From Erythrobacter sp. CCH5-A1 (GTDB lineage Bacteria; Pseudomonadota; Alphaproteobacteria; Sphingomonadales; Sphingomonadaceae): 33,409 bases of DNA. The notes under the pieces are model-generated. The model searched no databases. It saw nothing but the letters and a program-made list of their open reading frames with translations, and had not been told where the DNA came from. The stretch covers positions 1-33,409 of the forward strand of contig NZ_LSKQ01000156.1 of NCBI RefSeq assembly GCF_001557115.1, written 5' to 3'. Position numbers and translations under genes: made by a program. Positions 22,985-30,818 of this stretch are shown here, piece by piece. Position 1 is the stretch's first letter. The number at the start of each line of letters is the position of its first letter.

Positions 22985-25522
22985 ATGAATATCCGTCTCG
23001 TTCTTGCCTCCGGCGCGGCTCTCGGCGCCATTGCCTTGTCCGCGCCCGCCATGGCGCAGGACGCGCCCGATACGGCGCCGGCCGCCGAAGAAGAGGAGGG
23101 CGCGATCATCGTCACTGCGCGCCGCCAGTCGGAAACGCTCGCCGATGTGCCCGCATCGGTCACGGTGCTCACCGCCGAGACGCTCGCCAAATCGGGCGTG
23201 CAGCGCGCGGATGACTTCGTCCAGCTAACGCCGGGCGTCACCATCGTCACCGGCACCGCCGAAGCGGGCGACACCCAGATCAACATCCGCGGCATCAACG
23301 GCGCGCGCGACGCGGAAAGCTCGGTCGCGCTGGTGGTCGACGGCATCCTCAAGACCAACACCGCGCAATTGAACCAGAACCAGGGCACGCTGCGGCAGGT
23401 CGAAATCCTGAAAGGCCCGCAGGGCGCTCTCTACGGCCGCAACGCGGCCGCCGGCGCGATCGTGCTCCAGACCCTGAAGCCCGGCGACACGCTGGAGGGC
23501 GGGGTGCTGGTGCGCGCGGCCGAGGACAACACCTACCTTGCCAACGGCTACATCGCGACCCCCGTGGGCGAAAGCGCGGGGCTGGTGGTCTCGGGCAACT
23601 ATTCCACCACCGACGGCTTCTTCCGCAACCGCTTCCTCGGCAATTCCAAGACCATCGACGACCAGACCGTGTGGGGCATCGACGGGCGCTTCGTCGCCGA
23701 GGTCGGCCCCGACACCGAGATCGACGTGAAGGCGCGTTATGCCGACCTCACCGGCGCCTCGATCGCCTTCAACGCCGCCTTCCACCTGCCCAATTTCGCC
23801 GCGGTCGATCCGGCGTTCTTCGAGGACGTCAACGAGCACCCCTTCGGCTTCTACCCCAATATCCGCCCGACCAACGACCAGACCACCTTCGAGGCTTCGG
23901 CCAAGATCGAGCACAAGTTCGAGGCCGCGACGCTCACCGCCTGGGTGCTCTACAGCGATGTCGAGCAATCTCTCACCGCCGACGGCACCTCGGCCGATTT
24001 CGCGCGCTTCACCTTCCCGGGCGCGACCCCGGCCTCGGTCGCGGCGGCCAATGCCTGCGCGGCGTCGACCCTCGCGCTGGCAGGCTATCCGCTCAACGCG
24101 CCGACCTTCATCGGCACCAGCCCGATCCCCTTCATCTTCAACCCCGCCACCGGATCGACCTTCGGGCCCTATAGCCCGACGACCTGCGACGGCACACAGT
24201 TCCAGATCCGCAACCAGGAAGACATCAGCGGCGAAATCCGCCTCGCCTCAAACGGGGACGGTCCGGTCAACTGGCAGGTGGGCGCCTACTATCTCCACAT
24301 CGACCGCGAGGTGGGGGTGAGCCTCGGCGCGGATCTCGGGCAGGGGATCATCCGCCAGCTTTACAACGCGCCGGGTTCCAGCAACCCGACCACACAGCTC
24401 TACAACGATGCCTTCAAGACCGATGTCTACGCAGTCTTCGCCTCGGTCGACGGCGATATCACCGATCGCCTCAACGTGAGCGTGGCGGGCCGCTACGACA
24501 TCGAGGACCGCTCGGTGGCGAGCCTCGTGCCGGCGGTGCGCGATCCCTTCACCGGCGGCCCGATCAACCCGGGTCAGGCGGTGGTGGGCGGCGTGGTCCA
24601 GCCGATCGGGCCGCAGTCGGAAACCTTCCGCCAGTTCCAGCCCAAGATCTCGCTGCGCTACGCGCTCACCGACGACGTCAACCTCTACGGCAACTGGGGC
24701 ATCGGCTTCAAATCGGGGGGCTTCAACAACCAGGGCTCGGCCGCGATCGTCAATTCGGCCTTCAACCAGTTCATCGGCACCAATGTGCAGATCAACGACC
24801 AGTACCGCAAGGAAACCTCGAGCGCGTTCGAGGCCGGGATCAAGGGCAAGGCGCTCGATGGCCTCGTGACCTTCGACCTCGCGGGCTACTACACCAAGAT
24901 CGACGACATGCAGTTCTTCGAGTTCTTCGTGGGCGCCTTCGGCCTCCTGCGCGTGGTCTCGAACATCGACGAGGTAGAGGTCTACGGGGGCGAGCTCAAC
25001 CTGACGGTCGAGCCGGTCCGGGGCTGGACGCTGTACGGGTCCGCCAACGTCACCGAGAGCGAGATCAAGGCCAACGCCTCGCGCCCCGTCACGGTCGGCA
25101 ACAAATCGCCCTACACCGCTGATTACACCATCAACCTCGGCACCCAGGTCGATCTGCCGGTGACGGACAGCATCGATTTCATCACCCGCGCCGATTACCG
25201 CATCACCGGGCCGACGTGGTTCCACACGCTGCAGGACGATACCAACCCGACACTGTTCAGCGGGCTGCTGCCGGGCTCGGCGCTCCAGCTGCCGGCGGTG
25301 GTGGGCAATGCAGACTATTCGATCTCGCGGCGCGACACCTTCGGCGTGATGGACCTGCGCGTGGGCGTGGAGGGGGCGAACTGGTCGGTCACCGCCTATG
25401 CCGAGAACCTGTTCAACGAGAAGTACCTGAACGAGGTCATCACCGCGGTCGAATTCGGCGGCTCGTTCATCTCGCCGGGCGGGCGCCAGCGCTTCGGGGT
25501 GGAGCTGGGTTACAAGTTCTGA
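22985..25522 (+). CDS. TonB-dependent outer-membrane receptor
   Basis: 845 residues. A signal peptide ends ALSAPAMAQD (about residue 25). A short acidic linker leads to the GAIIVTARR box common in sphingomonads. The plug domain has DVPASVTVLTAETL, INIRGINGARDAESSVALVVDG and ILKGPQGALYGRNAAAGAI. The rest forms the 22-strand barrel, closing with RFGVELGYKF and the terminal aromatic. It imports a scarce or bulky solute across the outer membrane using TonB energy. Its place as the last gene of the GntR-linked operon suggests it carries the substrate of the hyu/CoA-transferase pathway. AGGAGA precedes the ATG. A strong hairpin terminator lies 43 bases after the stop. Confidence 0.92.
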   Translation: MNIRLVLASGAALGAIALSAPAMAQDAPDTAPAAEEEEGAIIVTARRQSETLADVPASVTVLTAETLAKSGVQRADDFVQLTPGVTIVTGTAEAGDTQINIRGINGARDAESSVALVVDGILKTNTAQLNQNQGTLRQVEILKGPQGALYGRNAAAGAIVLQTLKPGDTLEGGVLVRAAEDNTYLANGYIATPVGESAGLVVSGNYSTTDGFFRNRFLGNSKTIDDQTVWGIDGRFVAEVGPDTEIDVKARYADLTGASIAFNAAFHLPNFAAVDPAFFEDVNEHPFGFYPNIRPTNDQTTFEASAKIEHKFEAATLTAWVLYSDVEQSLTADGTSADFARFTFPGATPASVAAANACAASTLALAGYPLNAPTFIGTSPIPFIFNPATGSTFGPYSPTTCDGTQFQIRNQEDISGEIRLASNGDGPVNWQVGAYYLHIDREVGVSLGADLGQGIIRQLYNAPGSSNPTTQLYNDAFKTDVYAVFASVDGDITDRLNVSVAGRYDIEDRSVASLVPAVRDPFTGGPINPGQAVVGGVVQPIGPQSETFRQFQPKISLRYALTDDVNLYGNWGIGFKSGGFNNQGSAAIVNSAFNQFIGTNVQINDQYRKETSSAFEAGIKGKALDGLVTFDLAGYYTKIDDMQFFEFFVGAFGLLRVVSNIDEVEVYGGELNLTVEPVRGWTLYGSANVTESEIKANASRPVTVGNKSPYTADYTINLGTQVDLPVTDSIDFITRADYRITGPTWFHTLQDDTNPTLFSGLLPGSALQLPAVVGNADYSISRRDTFGVMDLRVGVEGANWSVTAYAENLFNEKYLNEVITAVEFGGSFISPGGRQRFGVELGYKF

Positions 25523-25565
25523 TCCTCGGGCCTCCGCAAGCGGAGACGCAAGGACAGAAGAACGG

Positions 25566-25605
25566 GAAAGCGCGCGGGGTTCTGCGACCCGCCCCGCGCG
25601 CTTTC
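25566..25605. terminator. Bidirectional hairpin terminator between receptor and beta-propeller genes
   Basis: GAAAGCGCGCGGGG pairs perfectly with CCCCGCGCGCTTTC around a 12-base loop. The 14-bp stem is very GC-rich. T-rich bases follow on the plus strand (TTGTATCATTT) and a moderate T-rich run follows on the minus strand. It serves two convergent genes whose stops lie 43 and 5 bases away. Confidence 0.8.
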
Positions 25606-25610
25606 TTGTA

Positions 25611-26576
25611 TCATTTGGCTGCAGGCGGGCTCCACCACGAGAGCGTCTGGTTGTCATGCGCCGAGGTCCACACGCCCTTGCTTGTCCAGCGCAGCGCGCC
25701 GCTGCCCACGCTCGGTCCCATGCGGGCGCGGATCTTGAGCGTCTCGGCGTCGATCACCACCATCGTCTGATCCTCGGTGGTGCGCAGCCACACCGCGCCC
25801 GCGCCGGTGTCGATATCGCCCCACTTCAGCTTCGGCCCGATCTTGGCGCGACCGAGCACTTCGAGCTTCGCGGGATCGACCTTGGCGACCGTGCCGTCGC
25901 CCTGTTCCTGCACCCACACCGCGCCTTCGCCTGCCGCAAGGAAGCCCGGGGTGTTGCCCATGGTGACCTTGCCGGTGACGGTGTTGGTGGCAGGATCGAT
26001 CCGCTCGAGCGAGGCGCCCTCGCTCGACACCGCCCAGACGGCGTCGAAGCCGAAGGTGAGATACCATGTCTGAGCCGTCACCGGGATGGTCGCGATCACT
26101 GCGTTGGTCGCGGGGTCGATCCGCGCGACCTTGCCTGCGGGGTCGGACGGCACCCACACCGAGCCTGCGCCGGAGACCACATTGGTCTCCCCCTTGGGAT
26201 TGCCGAGGCCGGTCGCGATCTTCGCTTCGACCTCAGCCGTGGCGAGATTGATGCGGTAGACATCGCCGTCCTTGCAATTGGCGACCCACAGTGATCCCGC
26301 CGCCGTGGTCATCGCGCCGCAGGGGCGCGGCACGGGGGTCGAGGCGGCGAGGCCCGCAGGCGTCCACTTCTCGACCCGCCCGTCATTGGTGACCCACACC
26401 GCCTCGCCGTCGATCGCCATGAAATCGGCAAACCCGGGGACCTTCATCGCGTTCTCGGCCAAGTCCGGCACGGGGCCGACGGCATCGTTCGGCGGGGGGC
26501 CTTCCTCGGCGCAGGCAGTGGCAGCAAGGCTCGCGGCGAGCAGCGCGGCGAGCGGGCGGGCGGCGTCTTTTGTCAT
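25611..26576 (-). CDS. YncE/virginiamycin-B-lyase-like beta-propeller lipoprotein
   Basis: 321 residues. The N-terminal signal ends LAATAC, so the protein is a lipoprotein (Cys about 22). The remainder consists of about seven 40-residue blades with the recurring pattern 'GsVWV....GkVaRIDPATNaViatI'. Clear copies are VWVPSDPAGKVARIDPATN and VWAVSSEGASLERIDPATN. Such propellers bind ligands or proteins in the periplasm; nothing shows lyase activity. GGAGG lies about nine bases before the ATG at 26576. It is divergent from the ABC importer operon, with an inverted repeat between them that recurs ahead of the NikR-like gene. In E. coli the related yncE lies beside a TonB receptor, as here. Confidence 0.8.
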   Translation of the reverse strand: MTKDAARPLAALLAASLAATACAEEGPPPNDAVGPVPDLAENAMKVPGFADFMAIDGEAVWVTNDGRVEKWTPAGLAASTPVPRPCGAMTTAAGSLWVANCKDGDVYRINLATAEVEAKIATGLGNPKGETNVVSGAGSVWVPSDPAGKVARIDPATNAVIATIPVTAQTWYLTFGFDAVWAVSSEGASLERIDPATNTVTGKVTMGNTPGFLAAGEGAVWVQEQGDGTVAKVDPAKLEVLGRAKIGPKLKWGDIDTGAGAVWLRTTEDQTMVVIDAETLKIRARMGPSVGSGALRWTSKGVWTSAHDNQTLSWWSPPAAK

Positions 26577-26669
26577 GACTGTTCGGCCTCCATGCGAGGG
26601 CAGGGGAGGGAGAGGAGCGCGCCCGACAGGAGGGCACAATTCCTGCCATCGTGGAACCAATCTCCCCCA

Positions 26670-26695
26670 TATTACGTTTCCAATCAATCGTAATA
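26670..26695. promoter_or_regulatory. Operator candidate 1 for the NikR-like regulator
   Basis: TATTACG-N12-CGTAATA is a perfect 7-bp inverted repeat with a 12-base spacer. It lies 64 bases before the ABC binding-protein start and 94 bases before the divergent beta-propeller start. The same architecture, with one mismatch and an identical AAT-T flank, recurs at 29429-29454. NikR-type proteins bind long, widely spaced dyads of this kind. Confidence 0.65.
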
Positions 26696-26758
26696 ATTCA
26701 TGGTGGACAAATGCCCCGGCAAGGCGGATGTTCGCAGACGCAACATAGGGGACGAATC

Positions 26759-27847
26759 ATGCTCCACCACCTCTCCCGGGCAGCCCGCTTCCTCCTCCTC
26801 GGCCTCGCCGCGCTGCTGGTGACAGCATGTTCGGGCGGGGAGGAAGAGGCGCCTGCGCCCAAGACCGAATTCGCCATCGGCTGGTCGATCTATGCCGGGT
26901 GGATGCCCTGGCCCTATGCCGAGCAGGCCGGGATCGTGAAGAAGTGGGGCGACAAGTACGGCATCACGATCAAGTTCGTGCAGGTGAACGACTATATCGA
27001 GAGCGTGAACCAGTACACCGCAGGCAAACTGGACGGGGTGACGGTCGCCAACATGGACGCCCTCACCATCCCTGCCGCGGGCGGGAAGGACACCAGCGCG
27101 ATCATCCTCGGCGACTATTCCAACGGCAATGACGCGGTGCTTTTGAAGGGCGCGGACAATGTCGCCGGGATCAAGGGTCGGCAGGTGTATCTCGCCGAGC
27201 TTTCGGTCTCGCACTACCTGCTCGCCCGCGCGCTCGAGATGAGCGGGCTGAAGCTGACCGACGTGAAGACGGTCAACACATCCGACGCCGACATCGCGGC
27301 CGCCTTCGCCTCGCCGGAAGTCAACGCGGCAGTCGCGTGGAACCCGCAGGTCACCACCATGAAGGGCGTCGCGGGCACCAAGGCGGTGTTCACCAGCGCC
27401 GATATTCCGGGCGAGATCCTCGATCTGATGGTGGTCGATACCGCCACGCTCAAGGCCAACCCCAACCTCGGCAAGGCGCTCGCCGGGATCTGGTACGAGA
27501 CCATGGCGCTGATGGCGAAGCAGGATGCGGAAGGCGCGGCGGCGCGCGCGGCGATGGCCAAGCTTGCGGGCACCACGCCGGAGGCCTTCGAGGGCCAGCT
27601 GGCGACCACCTTCCTCTACACCGATCCCAAGGCGGCGGTCGCGGCGATGCAATCGGGCGACCTCCTCACCACCATGACTCGCGTGCGCGACTTCTCCTTC
27701 GCGCAAGGCCTGTTCGGGCAGGGCGCGGCCTCGGCGGACGCGGTGGGGATGGAGTTCCCGGGCGGCAAGACGCTGGGCGACGCATCGGCGATCACCTTGC
27801 GGTTCGACGACACCTTCATGAAGCTCGCCGCAGACGGGAAACTCTAG
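26759..27847 (+). CDS. ABC transporter substrate-binding lipoprotein (urea-carboxylase-associated type)
   Basis: 362 residues. The signal peptide ends LLVTACSG, a lipobox, so the binding protein is tethered rather than free. The mature part begins FAIGWSIYAGWMPWPYAEQAG and continues with YTAGKLDGVTVANMDALTIP and ILGDYSNGNDAVLLKG. This is the signature of the NitT/TauT-fold binding proteins encoded beside urea carboxylases. The likely ligand is guanidine, urea or a related small nitrogen compound. AGGGGACG precedes the ATG at 26759. The permease follows four bases after the stop. Transcription probably starts near the TATTACG dyad upstream. Confidence 0.85.
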   Translation: MLHHLSRAARFLLLGLAALLVTACSGGEEEAPAPKTEFAIGWSIYAGWMPWPYAEQAGIVKKWGDKYGITIKFVQVNDYIESVNQYTAGKLDGVTVANMDALTIPAAGGKDTSAIILGDYSNGNDAVLLKGADNVAGIKGRQVYLAELSVSHYLLARALEMSGLKLTDVKTVNTSDADIAAAFASPEVNAAVAWNPQVTTMKGVAGTKAVFTSADIPGEILDLMVVDTATLKANPNLGKALAGIWYETMALMAKQDAEGAAARAAMAKLAGTTPEAFEGQLATTFLYTDPKAAVAAMQSGDLLTTMTRVRDFSFAQGLFGQGAASADAVGMEFPGGKTLGDASAITLRFDDTFMKLAADGKL

Positions 27848-27851
27848 GCCG

Positions 27852-28667
27852 ATGCGCTGGGTAACGGCACAGCCGACCCGCCGGGGCGCGCTGCTGCTGG
27901 GCGCCGCCCCGCTGCTGGTGCTCGCGCTGGGCTATGTTGTCGCGGCCGCCGCGCGCCACGCCGACAACCCCGCCGACAAGATCCTCCCGCTGCCCGGCGC
28001 GATGGCGGCGGCGATGGCGGGTCTGCTGTTCGAGGCGGATCGGCTTTCGGGCCAATACCTGTTCTGGGCCGACACGCTCGCGAGCCTGTGGCGGCTGGGC
28101 GCGGGGCTGGGGATTGCCACCGCCTCTGCGCTGCTGGTCGGCCTTGCGCTGGGCGCGCTGCCGCCTGTCAGAAGCACCCTCGGCCCCCTCGTCACCGGCA
28201 TCGCGGTAATCCCGCCGATCGCGCTCCTCCCCATCCTGTTCATCACCTTCGGCCTCGGCGAGACGGCCAAGGTGGCGCTGATCGTCATCGGCGTCGCGCC
28301 CTTCATGATCCGCGACGTCGCCGGACACATCGGCGCCCTCCCGCGCGAGCAGGTGGTCAAGGCGCTGACGCTCGGCGCCAACTCCTGGGGCGTGATCCTG
28401 CGCGTCGCACTGCCGCAGGCGCTGCCCCGCCTGTTCGAGGCGCTGCGGCTTTCCCTCGGCCCGGCATGGGTGTTCCTGATCTCGGCCGAAGCGATCGCGG
28501 CCGATGTCGGCCTCGGCTACCGCATCTTCCTCGTGCGCCGCTATCTCGCGATGGACGTCATCATCCCCTATGTCGCGTGGATCGCCTTGCTGGCGGTGGT
28601 GATGGACGTGAGCCTCACCTTCGCCAGCCGCCGCCTGTTCGGCTGGGCCCATCCGGGGGCGCGCTGA
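27852..28667 (+). CDS. ABC transporter permease (SsuC/TauC type)
   Basis: 271 residues with about six membrane helices. The cytoplasmic coupling loop that docks on the ATPase reads HIGALPREQVVKALTLGANSWGVILRVALPQALPRL, the EAA motif region of SsuC/TauC-type permeases. The segment VIPPIALLPILFITFGLGETAK precedes it in the usual order. It starts four bases after the binding-protein gene and ends three bases before the ATPase gene, so the three components form one operon. It should form a homodimeric channel for the solute brought by the lipoprotein. Nothing looks truncated. Confidence 0.88.
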   Translation: MRWVTAQPTRRGALLLGAAPLLVLALGYVVAAAARHADNPADKILPLPGAMAAAMAGLLFEADRLSGQYLFWADTLASLWRLGAGLGIATASALLVGLALGALPPVRSTLGPLVTGIAVIPPIALLPILFITFGLGETAKVALIVIGVAPFMIRDVAGHIGALPREQVVKALTLGANSWGVILRVALPQALPRLFEALRLSLGPAWVFLISAEAIAADVGLGYRIFLVRRYLAMDVIIPYVAWIALLAVVMDVSLTFASRRLFGWAHPGAR

Positions 28668-28670
28668 GCC

Positions 28671-29459
28671 ATGCTGTCGCTGAAGAACGTCTGGGTCGAA
28701 TATGGCGAGAAAGTGGTGCTCGAACGCATCTCGCTCGAGATTGCCGAAAAGAGCTTCGTCTCGATCATCGGGCCATCGGGGGCGGGCAAGAGCAGCCTTT
28801 TGCGCGTGATCCTCGGACAGGAAAAGCCGACGCGGGGGAGCATCACCTTGGACGGCGCGCCGCTCCCCACTGAGTGCGGGCCGGACCGCGGAGTGGTGTT
28901 CCAGCGCTATTCGGTCTTCCCGCATCTGACGGTGCTGGGCAACACCCTGCTCGGGCTCGAATTCGCCGCCTCGCCCTTCACCGCACGCCTGTTCGGGGCC
29001 GCGCGCCGGGCGGCGGTCGCCGAGGCCGAGGCGATGCTCGAACAGGTCGGGCTGGTCGACAGCCGCCACCTCTACCCCGCGCAGATGTCGGGCGGGATGC
29101 AGCAGCGCCTCGCCATCGCCCAGGCCCTCATCAAGCGGCCGCGCATCCTGCTGCTGGACGAGCCCTTCGGCGCGCTCGACCCGGGCATCCGGGGCGACAT
29201 GCACGCGCTCATCACCCGCCTGTGGCGCGAGCACGGGCTCACCATCATCATGGTCACCCACGACATCAAGGAGGCCTTCGGGCTCGGCACGCGGGTGCTC
29301 ACCCTGGACAAGCGCCGCCACGATCCGCACGCGCCGCAGCGCTACGGGGCAGGGGTGGTCTACGACCTCGAACTGACCCGCAAGCAGGCCGCCGCCGCTC
29401 CGCTGCCCGAGGCGGTGGAAGAGGTCGGTATTACGATTGACACGATAGGTAATAATTGA
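28671..29459 (+). CDS. ABC transporter ATP-binding protein (SsuB/TauB type)
   Basis: 262 residues with all nucleotide-binding motifs: Walker A GPSGAGKS, the Q-loop in VVFQRYSVFPHLTV, signature MSGGMQQRLAIAQAL, Walker B RILLLDEPFGALD and the H-loop IIMVTHDI. It drives the importer formed with the two preceding genes. It starts three bases after the permease stop. The last 35 residues (from about LTRKQAAAAPLP) are a variable tail. The end of the gene overlaps the second TATTACG dyad, so the operator doubles as coding sequence for its last ten codons. Confidence 0.92.
   Translation: MLSLKNVWVEYGEKVVLERISLEIAEKSFVSIIGPSGAGKSSLLRVILGQEKPTRGSITLDGAPLPTECGPDRGVVFQRYSVFPHLTVLGNTLLGLEFAASPFTARLFGAARRAAVAEAEAMLEQVGLVDSRHLYPAQMSGGMQQRLAIAQALIKRPRILLLDEPFGALDPGIRGDMHALITRLWREHGLTIIMVTHDIKEAFGLGTRVLTLDKRRHDPHAPQRYGAGVVYDLELTRKQAAAAPLPEAVEEVGITIDTIGNN
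29429..29454. promoter_or_regulatory. Operator candidate 2, ahead of the NikR-like gene
   Basis: TATTACG-N12-GGTAATA matches candidate 1 in both arms except one base and has exactly the same spacer length. It ends 17 bases before the regulator's ATG, inside the 3' end of the ATPase gene. This suggests an internal, autoregulated promoter for the regulator and the downstream carboxylase genes. Confidence 0.6.
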
Positions 29460-29471
29460 GATGCCGGTCAC

Positions 29472-29975
29472 ATGAGCTCCCCCGAACCCACCAGGCCCGA
29501 GACGGCAGGATTGGCACGCCTCTCCATGAGCCTGCCGGCGAACCTGTTCCGCCAGCTCGACATGATGGTGGAAGAGCGCGGGCTGCCCTCGCGCTCGCAG
29601 CTGATCGCCGAGCTGATCCGCCACGCGCTCGCCGAGCACGAGGCGCTGACCCGGCCGGACGAGACGCTCGCGGGGACGGTGACCATCGTCTATCAGGGCG
29701 GGGGCGGACGGGTGCGCCAGCAGCTGGCGGAAACGCAGGTCGAGTACCTCAAGGAGGTGATCTCCTCGCAGCACGTGTTCCTCGAGGAAGACCAGTCCCT
29801 GGAGGTGCTGCTGGTGCAGGGGCCGGCGGTGCGGCTGAAGCAGCTGTGCGACGCCTTGCGGGCGATCCGCGGCGTGCAGCAATTGCAGCTGGTGACCACC
29901 ACCGCGCTGCTCCCGCCGCTCCACGAACAGGACGCTCCGCCCGGCGCCCTTTCTTCTCGGGAGGCCGCCGAATGA
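29472..29975 (+). CDS. NikR-fold ribbon-helix-helix regulator without the nickel site
   Basis: 167 residues. The N-terminal ribbon-helix-helix is LARLSMSLPANLFRQLDMMV with the second helix SRSQLIAELIRHALAEHE. The C-terminal part aligns without gaps to the NikR ACT-like metal domain: TVTIVYQ, ETQ, then SLEVLLVQG and ALRAIRGVQQLQLV. The four E. coli nickel ligands H76, H87, H89 and C95 correspond here to V90, H101, F103 and S109, so only one remains. It probably senses something other than nickel, perhaps the transported compound or a product. Its stop overlaps the start of the next gene (ATGA). A TATTACG dyad lies just upstream. Confidence 0.8.
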   Translation: MSSPEPTRPETAGLARLSMSLPANLFRQLDMMVEERGLPSRSQLIAELIRHALAEHEALTRPDETLAGTVTIVYQGGGGRVRQQLAETQVEYLKEVISSQHVFLEEDQSLEVLLVQGPAVRLKQLCDALRAIRGVQQLQLVTTTALLPPLHEQDAPPGALSSREAAE

Positions 29976-30793
29976 GCGCCACCGCCGATCCCAAGGCCGC
30001 CCGCGAACACGCCCGCGCCCAAGGCGGCACGCGGGTCGAGACCATGCCGATCCTGCCCCCGGTCGCGAGCGACTTGCCTGACGGCATCGCCGCCGCCGAC
30101 CTCGTGTGGGAGGAGACCGTCGCCCCCGGCGGCTACACCTCGCGGCGGCTGGCGCGCGGCACGCGGCTGCGGCTGATCGACAAGGCGGGCGATGCCTGCG
30201 CCAGCCTCAACATCTTCAACGCCGAAATGCCGACCGAGCGGCTGAATGTCGCCGATACGGTCAAGGTCCAGTGGAACGCCTATCTCGGCGAGGGCAAGCT
30301 GCTGCTCTCCGACATGGGCCGGGTGCTGGTGAGCATTCTGGAGGACGGCGCGGGGACGCATGACACCTTCTGCGGTGTCTCAAATGCGGCCGGTAACTTA
30401 CGGAAATACGGGGAGGGCCGCAATTCGGGCGCCTATCCCAACGGGCGCGACCGGCTGATCCTCGGCGCGGCCAAGCATGGCCTCACGCGCCGCGATGTCC
30501 ATCCGGCGGTGAACCTGTTCAAGGGCACGCGGATCGAGGCCGGTGGCAGCATCACGCCCGTCGTCGGGCCTTTCGAACACGGGCGCACGGTGCTGCTGCG
30601 CGCCGAGATGGAGGTGATCCTGGTGATCGCCAACTGCCCCCATGTGCTCGACCCGCGCCCCCAATATGCTTCGACCCCGCTGGGCGTCACCGCGTGGCGC
30701 GGGCCTATCGCCACAGACGAAGACCCTGTGCGCAATGCCACGCCAGAAGGGCAACGCGCCTACCTCAACACCGAGGATTACTACCGCCGCTAA
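29972..30793 (+). CDS. Urea-carboxylase-associated protein 1 (DUF1989), likely carboxyguanidine deiminase subunit
   Basis: 273 residues of the DUF1989 family, type UAAP1. Diagnostic stretches are RLARGTRLRLIDKAGDACASLNIF, DMGRVLVSILEDGAGTHDTFCG, the YGEGRNSGAYPNGRDRL region, RRDVHPAVNLFKG and VILVIANCPHVLDPR. The Cys and His residues are candidate zinc ligands. Proteins of this pair were shown to form carboxyguanidine deiminase, which works after a guanidine-specific carboxylase. The gene starts inside the regulator stop (ATGA) and is followed 25 bases later by the second DUF1989 gene. Without the C-terminal half of the carboxylase, a urea role cannot be excluded. Confidence 0.85.
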   Translation: MSATADPKAAREHARAQGGTRVETMPILPPVASDLPDGIAAADLVWEETVAPGGYTSRRLARGTRLRLIDKAGDACASLNIFNAEMPTERLNVADTVKVQWNAYLGEGKLLLSDMGRVLVSILEDGAGTHDTFCGVSNAAGNLRKYGEGRNSGAYPNGRDRLILGAAKHGLTRRDVHPAVNLFKGTRIEAGGSITPVVGPFEHGRTVLLRAEMEVILVIANCPHVLDPRPQYASTPLGVTAWRGPIATDEDPVRNATPEGQRAYLNTEDYYRR

Positions 30794-30818
30794 CCTCATC
30801 CACCGGAACAGCAAAAGC

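Noticed and set aside
26577..26758. Guanidine riboswitch in the leader of the ABC operon
   Set aside because: I could not find the conserved elements of guanidine-I or the paired ACGR-loop hairpins of guanidine-II. GGACGA near 26750 is not in a hairpin.
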